Translations under genes and position numbers: made by a program | Part shown: positions 56,405-64,000 of the stretch, piece after piece | Position numbering within the stretch: position 1 is the stretch's first letter | Layout of the letters: the number at the start of each line of letters is the position of its first letter | The notes under the pieces: model-generated | What the model saw: only the letters and a program-made list of their open reading frames with translations | The model's database searches: none | What the model was told of the DNA's origin: nothing | Source of the DNA: Armatimonadota bacterium | Lineage (GTDB): Bacteria > Armatimonadota > Fimbriimonadia > Fimbriimonadales > Fimbriimonadaceae | Assembly (NCBI GenBank): GCA_018268395.1 | Contig: JAFDWQ010000001.1 | Span: 582,306-646,305 of the forward strand | DNA length: 64,000 nt | Direction of reading: 5' to 3'

Positions 56405-57174
56405 TCACGGTCCGAAGGATCCATGACGATGAAGCCGAACGGTTCCTGAACCTCCTGTGCGTCGTTTTCCAACTCGACCCGTCCCGGGCCAGGCCGATCT
56501 TCTTCGAGCCTTGCCTTTACGACTTGACGCGCAAGTGGGCGCTCTTCGTGGACGGCGAAATGTGTTCGATATTGACGACGACGCCGCTCACGTTCGGTTG
56601 GGGGCGCTGTATCGGAATCGCGGGCGTGGCGACACATCCCGCCGAACGGGGCCATGGCCACGGTCAGCGCCTGTTGGAAACCGTCCTGACCCATGCCGAA
56701 CGGGAAGGAGAAGGGCCCGCCATGTTGTTCGCGCACCAGGAGACGCTGTACCGCCGCGTCGGTTTCCGACTCACGGACGAGGTCGTCCGCGGACCGGTCC
56801 GGACCGGCGGACGACCGGTCCAGACGGGCACCGTGCACAGCGCCGAAGTCCGATCGCTGTACGACCGGTGGTCGTCCGCGTCACCCGACCGTCTGCGCAG
56901 GACAGAGGACCGATGGCTGTACTGGAACCTGGCCTGCCGTCTGTGCGAGCCGTTCCTCGGAGGCTATGCGGTCGTAGAACCAGGCATCTTGCGCGAAGTC
57001 GTCCATACCGAGCCGCAAGACCGTTGGCCCATGGCCCAAGGGACCGAGTGGTACGGGCTGCGGAGCGTCACTTCGGCTTGCGGCGTGCCCTTGAAACGGT
57101 CGAAGGTCGAGCTGCTTCTGATGTGCCGCGGGGTCCCGGGCCAACCGCAGATGTTCATGACCGACCAGTTCTGA
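56401..57174 (+). CDS. GNAT-family acetyltransferase, Eis-like
   Basis: A 257-residue protein. Residues 1-130 are a GNAT domain: ITVRRIHDDEAERFLNLLCVVF, then GRCIGIAGVATHPAERGHGHGQRLLETVLTHAEREGEGPAMLFAHQETLYRRVGF, with the acetyl-CoA loop in RGHGHG. The rest is a less clear domain (WYWNLACRLCEPFLGG ... EWYGLRSVTSACGVPL) that recalls the Eis type. The start is TTG 56401, overlapping cdaR by TTGA. Its substrate is unknown. The coupling to cdaA-cdaR is notable. Confidence 0.85.
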   Translation: MITVRRIHDDEAERFLNLLCVVFQLDPSRARPIFFEPCLYDLTRKWALFVDGEMCSILTTTPLTFGWGRCIGIAGVATHPAERGHGHGQRLLETVLTHAEREGEGPAMLFAHQETLYRRVGFRLTDEVVRGPVRTGGRPVQTGTVHSAEVRSLYDRWSSASPDRLRRTEDRWLYWNLACRLCEPFLGGYAVVEPGILREVVHTEPQDRWPMAQGTEWYGLRSVTSACGVPLKRSKVELLLMCRGVPGQPQMFMTDQF

Positions 57175-57242
57175 CCGCTTGGGCATCCCCCCTCTGTTTT
57201 GAACCTGGCGCGGTATGATCGTCCGCGTTCAGGCCTGGCAAG

Positions 57243-58418
57243 ATGGTACAGATTTACACCTCGGAGAGCGTCAGCGAAGGCCATCCCGACAAGGTCGCGG
57301 ATCAGATTTCCGACGCGCTGCTCGACGCCTTTCTCGACGAAGACGCGCGATTGCTCAAAGACGGCAAGATCTCACCCGCCGAACGGTGCCGCGTCGCCAT
57401 TGAGACGATGCTGGCCCATGGCGTCGCGGTGGTCTCGGGGGAAGTCACCAGCGCGGGCTACGTCGACGTGCAAAACATCGTCCGCGACACGATCCGGTCG
57501 ATCGGCTACACCGACACCGAGATCGGGTTCGACGGTGAGAACTGCGGCGTCCTCGTCGCCATCCAGCCTCAATCGCCGGACATCGCCCAGGGCGTCGACA
57601 CCGGCGGAGCGGGTGACCAAGGCATGATGTTCGGCTACGCCTCGAACGAAACGCCCGAGCTGATGCCTTTGCCGATCAGCATCGCGCACGCCTTGATGCG
57701 CCGTTCGGTCGAGGTCCGGGGAACGTCTGGAAACCCCGGGTTCCGCCCGGACGCCAAGGCCCAGGTATCGGTCGTTTACGAAGGCGGCCGGCCGAAAGCG
57801 GTCGATACGATCGTCGTTAGCCAACAGCACGACGAGGACGTCGAGCACCATATGAAGGAACTCGTCCTCGAGCACATCGTCCGTCCGGTGCTCGCCGAGT
57901 ACGCACCTTACGTCACGAAGGACATCACGTACCATATCAACCCGACAGGACGGTTCGTCCGCGGGGGGCCTGCGGGCGACACGGGGCTGACCGGCCGCAA
58001 AATCATCGTCGATACCTATGGCGGCATGGCCCCGCACGGAGGCGGCGCGTTCAGCGGTAAAGATCCGACAAAGGTCGACAGGTCCGCGGCCTATATGGCG
58101 CGCTTTGTCGCCAAGACGATCGTGGCCGCAGGTCTGGCCGAACGGTGCCAGCTCGCCCTCGCTTACGCGATCGGGGTCAGTCAGCCCGTCGCCGTCAACA
58201 TCGAAACGTACGGGACGGAACAGATCGATATCGGCCACATCGCCCAACTCGTCCGAGACACGTTCGACATGTCCCCGCTCGGGATCGCCCAACTCTTGGG
58301 ACTGCGTGAGGCCCGCTATCGGGACACGGCCCGGAACGGCCACTTCGGCAATCCGGCCTTCCCATGGGAGCAACCGACGAAGGTCGAAGCGTTGAGACAG
58401 GTCGCTACGGTCGTCTGA
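57243..58418 (+). CDS. metK: S-adenosylmethionine synthetase
   Basis: It makes SAM from methionine and ATP. The 391-residue protein starts MVQIYTSESVSEGHPDKVADQISDALLDAFL and shows the conserved VALITGEVTS-like region (here VVSGEVTSAGYVD), GAGDQGMMFGYA, FVRGGPAGDTGLTGRKIIVDTYGG, and GGGAFSGKDPTKVDRSAAYMAR, the two signature hexapeptide regions. Length is normal. It is followed on the other strand by an isochorismatase-like gene, whose stop is 6 bases away. Weak -10-like TATGAT at 57213 lies about 24 bases before the ATG. Confidence 0.98.
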   Translation: MVQIYTSESVSEGHPDKVADQISDALLDAFLDEDARLLKDGKISPAERCRVAIETMLAHGVAVVSGEVTSAGYVDVQNIVRDTIRSIGYTDTEIGFDGENCGVLVAIQPQSPDIAQGVDTGGAGDQGMMFGYASNETPELMPLPISIAHALMRRSVEVRGTSGNPGFRPDAKAQVSVVYEGGRPKAVDTIVVSQQHDEDVEHHMKELVLEHIVRPVLAEYAPYVTKDITYHINPTGRFVRGGPAGDTGLTGRKIIVDTYGGMAPHGGGAFSGKDPTKVDRSAAYMARFVAKTIVAAGLAERCQLALAYAIGVSQPVAVNIETYGTEQIDIGHIAQLVRDTFDMSPLGIAQLLGLREARYRDTARNGHFGNPAFPWEQPTKVEALRQVATVV

Positions 58419-58424
58419 ACCCGA

Positions 58425-58979
58425 TCAAGCCTCGCCTTTGATGAGCTTGAGGACGTCCCGGAACGCCGGGTGTCTGGCGTCGCGCATCCACTCGTAGACG
58501 ACGGACTCGGTATGGGCGACGGCCGTCCCTTCGTCCGACATACGCTTGAGCCCGTTCATATGGGCCGACTCCGTCCGTGCCGAAACGGCGTCGGCGCAGA
58601 CGATGACGTCCAAATCCTCGTCGAGGAGGTCGTGCGCGGTCTGACACACGCAGATGTGGGTCTCGATCCCGACCATGACCACCTGTGGCCGCTTGAAACG
58701 GTCGAAGAGTTTCACGAACGCCTCCTCGCCCCAACAACTGAATGCGCTTTTGGCGACCGGTCGGACGCTCTTGTCCAGAAGCTCGGCGAGCGACGGTTCC
58801 GTCGCCCCCATTTTGTCGGGCACCTGTTCGGTCACGATCACGGGGACGTCAAGCAGTCCGGCGCAGGAGACCATAAGCTTGATCCTTTCCAAGACTTCGT
58901 CCCGACGCCAGACCGTATCGAAGAACTTAGGCTGGACGTCGACGACGACGAGGATCGCATCCTCGAGACGGGCAAGCAT
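58425..58979 (-). CDS. isochorismatase-family cysteine hydrolase
   Basis: A 184-residue hydrolase of the isochorismatase/nicotinamidase fold. The catalytic triad is Asp14 in LVVVDVQPKF, Lys77 in VAKSAFS and Cys110 in VGIETHICVCQTAHDLL. The pattern is that of the YcaC-like group. It could act on nicotinamide-like, carbamoyl or other amide substrates; I cannot say which. It has no neighbour that fixes its role. A CATAAC hexamer lies 6 bases before the ATG. Confidence 0.9.
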   Translation of the reverse strand: MLARLEDAILVVVDVQPKFFDTVWRRDEVLERIKLMVSCAGLLDVPVIVTEQVPDKMGATEPSLAELLDKSVRPVAKSAFSCWGEEAFVKLFDRFKRPQVVMVGIETHICVCQTAHDLLDEDLDVIVCADAVSARTESAHMNGLKRMSDEGTAVAHTESVVYEWMRDARHPAFRDVLKLIKGEA

Positions 58980-59000
58980 ACGACCGTTATGGCACGAGCG

Positions 59001-59456
59001 TCAGTCGCGATGCCGCTGGACCTTGAAGACGAACTGCTTCGTGGACGCTTCCTCGTCCACTTCCTTGCGCCGTTGACGGTTCAGCAAGAACGTGCTGAAC
59101 GGGACGTAGACGAAGCAAAGTCCTGCAAAGAGGTAGAAGAAACTCTGCGAGTGGTTCCAAGGGTTGGACGTCATCTGCTCGACGATGGCGGCCCCGATGA
59201 GGGCGCAGAGTACGATCCCGGTCACGGCACCGAAGCCAAGCGCGGAGAACGAACGGGCCTTAACGGGCTCCACCGTGATCTTGTTCTTCGACCGGACCTG
59301 AGCGAGGAGCCCTTCGATCTCGCCCGTAGGTGCCGCAAGCGCTTCGGCCAGATCTTCGACCTGTACGGCCGAAGCTTCGCGTTCCTGCCAAAGTCGCAGG
59401 ACTTCCTCGGCTTCTTCAGTCGACATCGACCGGAAGTCGGTGGTCTTCACGCTCAT
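59001..59456 (-). CDS. hypothetical membrane protein, 151 aa
   Basis: I do not recognise this protein. Residues 1-65 are soluble with helices (STEEAEEVLRLWQEREASAVQVEDLAEALAAPTGEIEGLLAQVRSK) that resemble a helical regulatory module. Two membrane helices follow (FSALGFGAVTGIVLCALIGAAIVEQM and SFFYLFAGLCFVYVPFSTFLL), then a basic tail. The ATG at 59456 has GGAGGA immediately upstream and TAAGAT 6 bases before the ATG. The N-terminal part may be a sensor domain, but this is a guess. Confidence 0.7.
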   Translation of the reverse strand: MSVKTTDFRSMSTEEAEEVLRLWQEREASAVQVEDLAEALAAPTGEIEGLLAQVRSKNKITVEPVKARSFSALGFGAVTGIVLCALIGAAIVEQMTSNPWNHSQSFFYLFAGLCFVYVPFSTFLLNRQRRKEVDEEASTKQFVFKVQRHRD

Positions 59457-59523
59457 TCCTCCATCTTAACCCACGGTGCGCGCCGCCTCACGGTTGCACG
59501 GACCGACGAATTGTACGGAAAAG

Positions 59524-59537
59524 TCCACAAGAGTGGA
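59524..59537. other. small hairpin in the gap before the Ser/Gly-rich gene
   Basis: TCCAC-AAGA-GTGGA (59524-59537) lies in a 176-base gap between divergent genes. No known riboswitch was recognised. Confidence 0.25.
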
Positions 59538-59632
59538 AACCCGGTCGTATTGTCGGTCTTGCGAATCCGGAGACAGCCCGATGATCTGACCCGGGCGAAC
59601 GTGCCTCTTTTTGTCTGTTTTAGAAGCGTCCC

Positions 59633-60304
59633 ATGAACATCATCACGACCCTAGGATCACTTGCCGGCTCCCTCCCGTCGAGTTTGCTCGGGGGCTCAGG
59701 AACTTCAGGCAGTTCCGGAATTTCCGGAAGTTCCGGCCCCTCCCCGGGAGCAGGCGGAACCGGCTCGACAGGTCCGTCATCGTCCGACTCGTCGGGAACG
59801 TCCGGCTCGTCGTCGGGCTCGAGCGGCGCATCGGGCGGTCCGTCGGGTACAGGCCCTGTCGAAGCCGGTGGCCACACGTCGGCCCCGGGCACGTCCGGAT
59901 CCTCATCGTCGATGTCGGCCCCAGGGCCATCGACCGCCGTGAACTCAAAGAGCCTCAAAGCGACGAACGCATCGAGCCGCACGATCGCTGTCAAAGCGAC
60001 CGTCACGGACTTAGGCGACGTGACTGTGGTCAAGGTCGAGGACGATGACGTTCAAAGAGCCGTCACCCAGTCCTTGTTGACACCGTCCGTTACAGAGGTC
60101 GACGAGAAGAAACTCCGGGACGACGTCCGAGCGACGTTGCGCAAAGCCATGGCCCAGCTTTCGATGCCCCTGTTCGTCCCGGATGCTTCCAAGTCGGACG
60201 AACTCTCGACCGTGCTCTCCCTTCTGAAGGCCCTTCAACCCAAGGACATGCGAGAGGCCGAGACTTCGACGCGTATGGGGCTTCCGCTCGACATGAAGCT
60301 CTAG
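59633..60304 (+). CDS. Ser/Gly-rich low-complexity protein, 223 aa
   Basis: Residues 1-100 are almost entirely Ser, Gly, Thr and Pro. The C-terminal 120 residues have normal composition and two helical stretches (VTDLGDVTVVKVEDDDVQRAVTQSL; EKKLRDDVRATLRKAMAQLSMPLFV). No family is recognised. The low-complexity part is encoded by repeats of TTCCGG and similar, so it may vary in length between strains. The opposite strand also has a 137-codon open frame with a Pro/Glu-rich pattern, which I consider a shadow. The start is ATG 59633. Confidence 0.6.
   Translation: MNIITTLGSLAGSLPSSLLGGSGTSGSSGISGSSGPSPGAGGTGSTGPSSSDSSGTSGSSSGSSGASGGPSGTGPVEAGGHTSAPGTSGSSSSMSAPGPSTAVNSKSLKATNASSRTIAVKATVTDLGDVTVVKVEDDDVQRAVTQSLLTPSVTEVDEKKLRDDVRATLRKAMAQLSMPLFVPDASKSDELSTVLSLLKALQPKDMREAETSTRMGLPLDMKL
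59700..59740. repeat. TTCCGG-type short repeats inside the Ser/Gly-rich gene
   Basis: TTCCGGAA, TTCCGG and similar units recur (GTTCCGGAATTTCCGGAAGT). They encode the first Ser/Gly repeats of the low-complexity region and are self-complementary. Confidence 0.5.
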
Positions 60305-60315
60305 CTACGGACGGC

Positions 60316-60828
60316 TCAATCGATCGGCCTGAGGACGCAAGGAAGGAGTCGACCGCCGTCGACCTGGTACAAGGCCAAGACGTGGCCGTTATCGGAGCCC
60401 GCGGCCGCCCTCACGATCGGAGCCGATGCCAATGTCCCTGGTCGCAAGAGTTCCGTGACCTTGACCGGAGGACGGCTCCAGTCTGTCCATACCCAGACCT
60501 CGTCGTTCTTGTCGTTTCCGACGACCCAGCCCCGGTCGTCGATCGTCACCGGACGGATCCCTTGCGGAGCAGGCAACGAGTACAGAATCCCCTTTGACCA
60601 GACACAGACTGTCACCCCCGAAGCCGTGGAGTACCAACCCAGAACGTCATCAAGCGAGTTCGCGCCTCCTGCCGCTCCCTCGATCGCTCCCTTCGGCAAG
60701 GGTAATGAAAGGAACCCTCGCTCGAGCGACCACCGGACGGGCCGACGCACTCCGAACTCGAACAGGACGCCGCTGACCACGCCGGTTTCAGAGAGATCAA
60801 GGGGGCGACCGAAAAAACGGCCTTGCAC
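60316..60828 (-). CDS. hypothetical protein, HAF-repeat-like, 170 aa
   Basis: A beta-rich protein with short repeats such as TGVVSGVLFEFGVRRPVRWS, NSLDDVLGWYSTASGVTVCVW and DRGWVVGNDKNDEVWVWTDW. This W/V/G pattern resembles the HAF-type extracellular repeat of PEP-CTERM proteins, but this gene has no signal peptide or sorting signal. It may be a truncated relative. The start is GTG 60828 without a Shine-Dalgarno, so the start is uncertain. It precedes fumarylacetoacetase on the same strand but reads downstream of it. Confidence 0.5.
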   Translation of the reverse strand: MQGRFFGRPLDLSETGVVSGVLFEFGVRRPVRWSLERGFLSLPLPKGAIEGAAGGANSLDDVLGWYSTASGVTVCVWSKGILYSLPAPQGIRPVTIDDRGWVVGNDKNDEVWVWTDWSRPPVKVTELLRPGTLASAPIVRAAAGSDNGHVLALYQVDGGRLLPCVLRPID

Positions 60829-60862
60829 CAGTCCATACTTCGATCTTCGGTCGGATCCTGCC

Positions 60863-62125
60863 CTACCCTAGGGCCGGCGAAACCGTGCCGGAGCATTCAC
60901 CGAACCCGACGCGGTACCCGTCTCCTTGGGCATAGGCCCGGAACGTGACGGTGTCCCCGTCTTCGAGGAACGTCCTTGATTCGCCCGTCTCGTCGAGCGT
61001 CAGGGGTTGTTGTCCGCGCCAAGACAACTCGAGCATCGATCCGTACGTGCCTTCGTCAGGCCCACTGATCGTGCCCGATGCGTAGAGGTCGCCGAACTCG
61101 ACGGGCGTCCCGTTCGAGGCCTGATGCGCCAACTGCTGCGAAACGGACCAATATAAGTGCTTCGTGTTCGAACGGCAGACCAGTTGCTCCGAAGTCATGC
61201 GGGACGATCGGAGCCACACTTCCAACTCGATGTCGAAGTGGGACGCCTTGCTCGTCCGGAGGTACGGGAGCGGAGCCGGGTCTTGCTCCATACCCGTGGT
61301 GCGGAACGGGTCAAGGGCGTCTAGCGTGACGATCCAGGGCGAGACGCTCGTCGCAAAGGACTTGGCCAAGAACGGTCCGAGGGGTTGATACTCCCAGCGT
61401 TGGACGTCGCGGGCCGACCAGTCGTTCACCAACACCAGCCCGAGGACGTGGTCCTCTGCGGCCGTGGCGGTCACCCGCTTGCCCGGTTCTTGACCGTGCG
61501 AGACGTAGAATCCCATCTCAAGTTCAAAATCCATCTCACGGGTCGGCCCCCATTCCGGAGCAGCGGCGTCCGCGGCTTTCGTCTGACCCTTAGGGCGGAC
61601 GATCCTCGTGCCGGAAGCAAAGACCGACGAAGCCCGGCCGTTATAGCCGATCGGCATCCAACGGTAGTTCGGGAGAAGAGGCGGCTGGTCGGGGCGGAAC
61701 ATCTTGCCGACGTTCGACGCATGGTGGATGCCCGAATAGAAGTCGACGAAGGCGGTCGGTGGGATCGGGACCTGGAGGTTGGCTTTCGAAACCGGGAAGA
61801 ACGCTTTCTCCCGGGCTTTTTTATCGTCGCGCAACCTCGGCTCGGAGTCCAGCAAGAGTCTGTACACCGATTGTCGGAGCTCCCTCAGCCGTCCGTCTCC
61901 GAGTTCGATGAAACTGTCCAGGATCGGGAACTCCTCGTCGTCAAGGATCCCAAGTTCGGACAAGACCATGAGGTCGAGGGCTTGGTCTCCGATGGCGACG
62001 ACGACCGACTCGTTCCGACCCTTGGGTGCGGCCAGCCCGAACGGAAGGTTTTGGATCGGGAAGTCGGACGACGGGTCGACAGGGATCCAGGACTTGGCGT
62101 CCGCCGGAACGACGAAGGGGGTCAA
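60863..62125 (-). CDS. fahA: fumarylacetoacetase
   Basis: It splits fumarylacetoacetate to fumarate and acetoacetate, the last step of tyrosine (homogentisate) breakdown. The 420-residue protein has the N-terminal SH3-like domain (SDFPIQNLPFGLAAPKG) and the catalytic domain with DFYSGIHHASNVG, NYRWMPIGYNGRASSV, EMDFELEMGFYVSHG (metal ligands), LGLVLVNDWSARDVQRWEYQPLGPFLAKSFATSVSPWIVT and NGTPVEFGDLYASGTISGP. The start is TTG 62125: it overlaps the upstream stop (TTGA) and has a perfect AGGAGGTG site. No other tyrosine-catabolic gene is in the window. Confidence 0.95.
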   Translation of the reverse strand: MTPFVVPADAKSWIPVDPSSDFPIQNLPFGLAAPKGRNESVVVAIGDQALDLMVLSELGILDDEEFPILDSFIELGDGRLRELRQSVYRLLLDSEPRLRDDKKAREKAFFPVSKANLQVPIPPTAFVDFYSGIHHASNVGKMFRPDQPPLLPNYRWMPIGYNGRASSVFASGTRIVRPKGQTKAADAAAPEWGPTREMDFELEMGFYVSHGQEPGKRVTATAAEDHVLGLVLVNDWSARDVQRWEYQPLGPFLAKSFATSVSPWIVTLDALDPFRTTGMEQDPAPLPYLRTSKASHFDIELEVWLRSSRMTSEQLVCRSNTKHLYWSVSQQLAHQASNGTPVEFGDLYASGTISGPDEGTYGSMLELSWRGQQPLTLDETGESRTFLEDGDTVTFRAYAQGDGYRVGFGECSGTVSPALG

Positions 62126-63039
62126 GCGGCACCTCCTTCCGTCCAACCTAACGCCCGAAGGCCATCGATCGGCTCCTCGACGGAGCAAGAGCCGAACCCT
62201 CCGAACACTCCCAAGAAGTCCTCGATGTCCCGTTCGCTCAGCGTGCGGCCGGCGACGCGGGCCGATGTGTCGTCGAACGAGAAGGCCCCTGCGTCCTCGG
62301 TGTCCAGGATGCTCTGGATCTCGCGCCGGGACAAGTCTTGGGTCACTGCCAAGGCGCCGGCCATCATGACGTTGACGAACCCGTGTCGGTCGGTCCCAAG
62401 CTCCGGGTCAGGGTGCCGCACAGGATCGTGGAGCCCTGCGGTGAACTTGAAGGGAGCCTCTAAAGCGGCACATTCACTGATGAATCCGGCAAGGTTCTCC
62501 GAAGACGGAAAGGCCTCGGCCCGCACGCCGCCGGTCCGCGCCTTGAAAGCGACGTCTTCGAGGGACGACGCGGCCTCGTGCATGGTGTCGACGAGCCCCT
62601 CGTCCCATCCGATCTCCGCGTAGAGCGGCAGTTCGGGGAGCCCGACGAGTCCCGGGAGCTTTTTCAAGGCGGCCAGACCCGACGACCGGGACTCTGGAGA
62701 CGTCAGCTTCGCCTCATAGGCCACGAGCGTCATTTGCCCGCGGTTCGACGATTCCTGCATTTCGATCACGTCGTGCCGGATCCGAGCTGCGGCGTCACCC
62801 TCTAAGGGGCTGCCCACGACCGAAACCTCAAGGACCGTTCCCGGATGGCCCTTCAATTCGGAAGCCAGTTCGGCCAGCCGTGAGGCGTTGCAGACGAAAC
62901 TGTCGACGATCCATGCGTTCTCCGACTCCAAGTGCCGTTTGTATTCCTTAACGGCATCGGACATTCCCAGTCCGGCAGGCGGGAACAATCCGGCATAGTC
63001 GATCGAACGCCCTAAAAGGCGTTTGAGCGAGGCAGTCAT
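62122..63039 (-). CDS. uncharacterised 305-aa protein coupled to fumarylacetoacetase
   Basis: I do not recognise the family. The protein begins MTASLKRLLGRSIDYAGLFPPAGLGMSDAVKEYKRHLES, is soluble and has an alternating alpha/beta character (LPLYAEIGWDEGLVDTMHEAA; VAFKARTGGVRAEAFPSSENLAGFISECAALEAPFKFTAGLHDPVRHPDPELGTDRHGFVNVMMAGAL), which could form a TIM-barrel-like fold. Its stop overlaps the TTG start of fahA, so the two are translationally coupled. A role near tyrosine breakdown is plausible but unproved. TAAACT lies 6 bases before ATG 63039. Confidence 0.85.
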   Translation of the reverse strand: MTASLKRLLGRSIDYAGLFPPAGLGMSDAVKEYKRHLESENAWIVDSFVCNASRLAELASELKGHPGTVLEVSVVGSPLEGDAAARIRHDVIEMQESSNRGQMTLVAYEAKLTSPESRSSGLAALKKLPGLVGLPELPLYAEIGWDEGLVDTMHEAASSLEDVAFKARTGGVRAEAFPSSENLAGFISECAALEAPFKFTAGLHDPVRHPDPELGTDRHGFVNVMMAGALAVTQDLSRREIQSILDTEDAGAFSFDDTSARVAGRTLSERDIEDFLGVFGGFGSCSVEEPIDGLRALGWTEGGAA

Positions 63040-63045
63040 GAAGGG

Positions 63046-63051
63046 AGTTTA
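63046..63051 (-). promoter_or_regulatory. -10-like TAAACT, predicted leaderless start of the fahA operon
   Basis: Minus-strand TAAACT lies 6 bases before ATG 63039, and no Shine-Dalgarno is present between them. Confidence 0.4.
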
Positions 63052-63089
63052 GCCCCTTCCAGCCGGAGCGGCGATGCCCTAGACCACCG

Positions 63090-63704
63090 TCAAGCCTCTG
63101 ACAGGCCTTTCAAACGGTTCAAAGCTTCGCTCCATGCCGTCCTTAGTCCGTCCGCTTCGGCCCGCGTCTGGATGCGGCTCGTCATCACGTTCATCAGACA
63201 CTTGCCTTTGTTGTCTTGGAACTGGACGTCGACCGTCATCGGGGCGGTGCACCCCGGATGCTCCCAAGAAAAGCGAAGGTCTTTGTTCTCTCGGACCCGG
63301 CTGAACGTCCCTCGGCAACCCGCGTCGCACGAAAGCGCGCCTCCTTCCACCGCGTCTTGCCGCCCGCCGTCGCCGAACATCTCCTGGAAGGATTGGGGAT
63401 CCGTCCAGACCGCGTAGACCTTGTCAACGGGCGCAGCGATGTTCTTGGTACAACAGATCGTAAACCCTTCGGCAAGACCGTCCTTCTTCTTGATCCCGTG
63501 GTGGGCTTCGTAAGCGACGTAGATGGTCGTCGGCCACCAGGGGTCTTTACCCGGCTGTTCCATCCTTTGCGAGCTTTCTCGACGACCCTTCTTGAGAGCG
63601 TCGATTCCGTCCAAATGTGCGAACCATTCGGCGAACGTCTTACCGGTCGCAGCGCGGCATGCGTCGTCGGTGACGGGATGGTCGGGCGTGTTCGAGACTT
63701 TCAT
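63090..63704 (-). CDS. SRPBCC/AHSA1-like protein with DUF4287-like N-terminus
   Basis: A 204-residue protein. Residues 1-75 resemble DUF4287 (ACRAATGKTFAEWFAHLDGIDALKKG...GKDPWWPTTIYVAYEAHHGIKK). The rest is a START-like SRPBCC domain (FTICCTKNIAAPVDKVYAVWTDPQSFQEMF ... DLRFSWEHPGCTAPMTVDVQFQDNKGKCLMNVMTSRIQT). Such proteins often bind hydrophobic ligands or are of AHSA1 type. It overlaps the next SRPBCC gene upstream by ATGA, so they form an operon. The role is unknown. Confidence 0.85.
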   Translation of the reverse strand: MKVSNTPDHPVTDDACRAATGKTFAEWFAHLDGIDALKKGRRESSQRMEQPGKDPWWPTTIYVAYEAHHGIKKKDGLAEGFTICCTKNIAAPVDKVYAVWTDPQSFQEMFGDGGRQDAVEGGALSCDAGCRGTFSRVRENKDLRFSWEHPGCTAPMTVDVQFQDNKGKCLMNVMTSRIQTRAEADGLRTAWSEALNRLKGLSEA

Positions 63705-64000
63705 GTTCGTTTTCCTTCAAAGTGCTTGATGAGACTGTTCAACGTCTGCTTGTTTCCGTCCATGAAGAAACGGCGCATCTTCATGGACTCGTCCTCCCTT
63801 CGGAAGCCGATCATCTTGGACGTGACGCGTGTCTTCTCTGCCCCGATCGGATCGAAGTAGACGACGGTCCAGACCTGTGAGATCGCTTTCTTGAACGGAA
63901 ACGTCTCGGGAGACTTCGTGTTCCTGATCGCGAGCATCCTCTCCGGATCGAACGCTATGATCGTGTTCTCGATGGCATCAGGCCCGCTCAAGTCGGTCCC
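63701..64000 (-). CDS. SRPBCC/AHSA1-like protein, C-terminal part, runs off the window
   Basis: The frame is open to the window edge; the last codons read GTDLSGPDAIENTIIAFDPERMLAIRNTKSP. The visible 99 residues form the second half of an SRPBCC domain (ISQVWTVVYFDPIGAEKTRVTSKMIGFRREDESMKMRRFFMDGNKQTLNSLIKHFEGK). The stop overlaps the ATG of the next SRPBCC gene. The start lies outside. Confidence 0.8.
   Translation of the reverse strand, partial: GTDLSGPDAIENTIIAFDPERMLAIRNTKSPETFPFKKAISQVWTVVYFDPIGAEKTRVTSKMIGFRREDESMKMRRFFMDGNKQTLNSLIKHFEGKRT

Noticed and set aside
59620-60033. Pro/Glu-rich 137-codon frame antisense to the Ser/Gly-rich gene
   Set aside because: The sense frame is longer and has a normal-composition C-terminal half. 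The antisense pattern is what repeat DNA would give, though expression data could overturn this.

Overview
The window is 64 kb of GC-rich, gene-dense bacterial chromosome with about 60 protein genes, no rRNA, tRNA or CRISPR that I can see, and one transposase-type locus. The mix suggests a free-living, flagellated heterotroph with PEP-CTERM surface proteins, meso-diaminopimelate and D-alanine metabolism and c-di-AMP signalling. My best guess is the Armatimonadota (Fimbriimonadales-like). That is an inference from gene style; a 16S or marker-gene search is needed.

Layout. 1-6 kb: start of a SelB-type factor (cut by the edge), a glycosylasparaginase, flagellin, a DUF4139 protein, CorA and a MerR regulator. 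6-13.5 kb: an unrecognised 650-residue protein, dapF, a DinB protein, enolase, EF-P and TypA/BipA. 13.5-21.4 kb: a DUF3298-like protein with an AAA ATPase, a glutathione peroxidase-like protein, a Tat-exported glycosylasparaginase, DUF503 and DoxX-like genes, an HTTM-like membrane protein and a PEP-CTERM protein. 21.4-29.5 kb: uvrB, an AraC/GyrI regulator coupled to a PEP-CTERM beta-propeller, an APH-like kinase, a large DUF4965 protein and a TetR regulator.

29.6-34.1 kb: alanine racemase, then scpA-scpB-D,D-carboxypeptidase-rluB. 34.1-35.4 kb: a frameshifted RAYT (REP-associated) transposase flanked by palindromic REP-like repeats. 35.4-42.4 kb, all on the + strand: a DUF255 thioredoxin-fold protein with a DsbD-alpha-like tail, serA, a GH20 hexosaminidase and a GH130 protein. 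42.5-53.4 kb: a lone oligopeptide-ABC ATPase, a V8-like protease, a NarL-type response regulator, an M28 peptidase, a VIT/VWA protein, a secreted agmatine/peptidylarginine-deiminase-family protein and a PhyH dioxygenase. 53.4-64 kb: pheA, the c-di-AMP genes cdaA-cdaR with a GNAT gene, metK, an isochorismatase-like hydrolase, fumarylacetoacetase coupled to an unknown gene, and two SRPBCC proteins.

Two genome-wide habits stand out. First, many genes that start a transcription unit carry a -10-like hexamer (TANNNT or CATANT) only 5-10 bases before the start codon and have no spaced Shine-Dalgarno, which predicts many leaderless mRNAs. Second, genes are packed very tightly: neighbouring genes share ATGA, GTGA or TTGA start-stop overlaps, and three convergent pairs share a single 4-bp stop signal. 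I found no recognisable defence island or biosynthetic cluster. The least explained loci are the 650-residue protein at 6.2 kb, the 305-residue partner of fumarylacetoacetase and the REP/RAYT locus.
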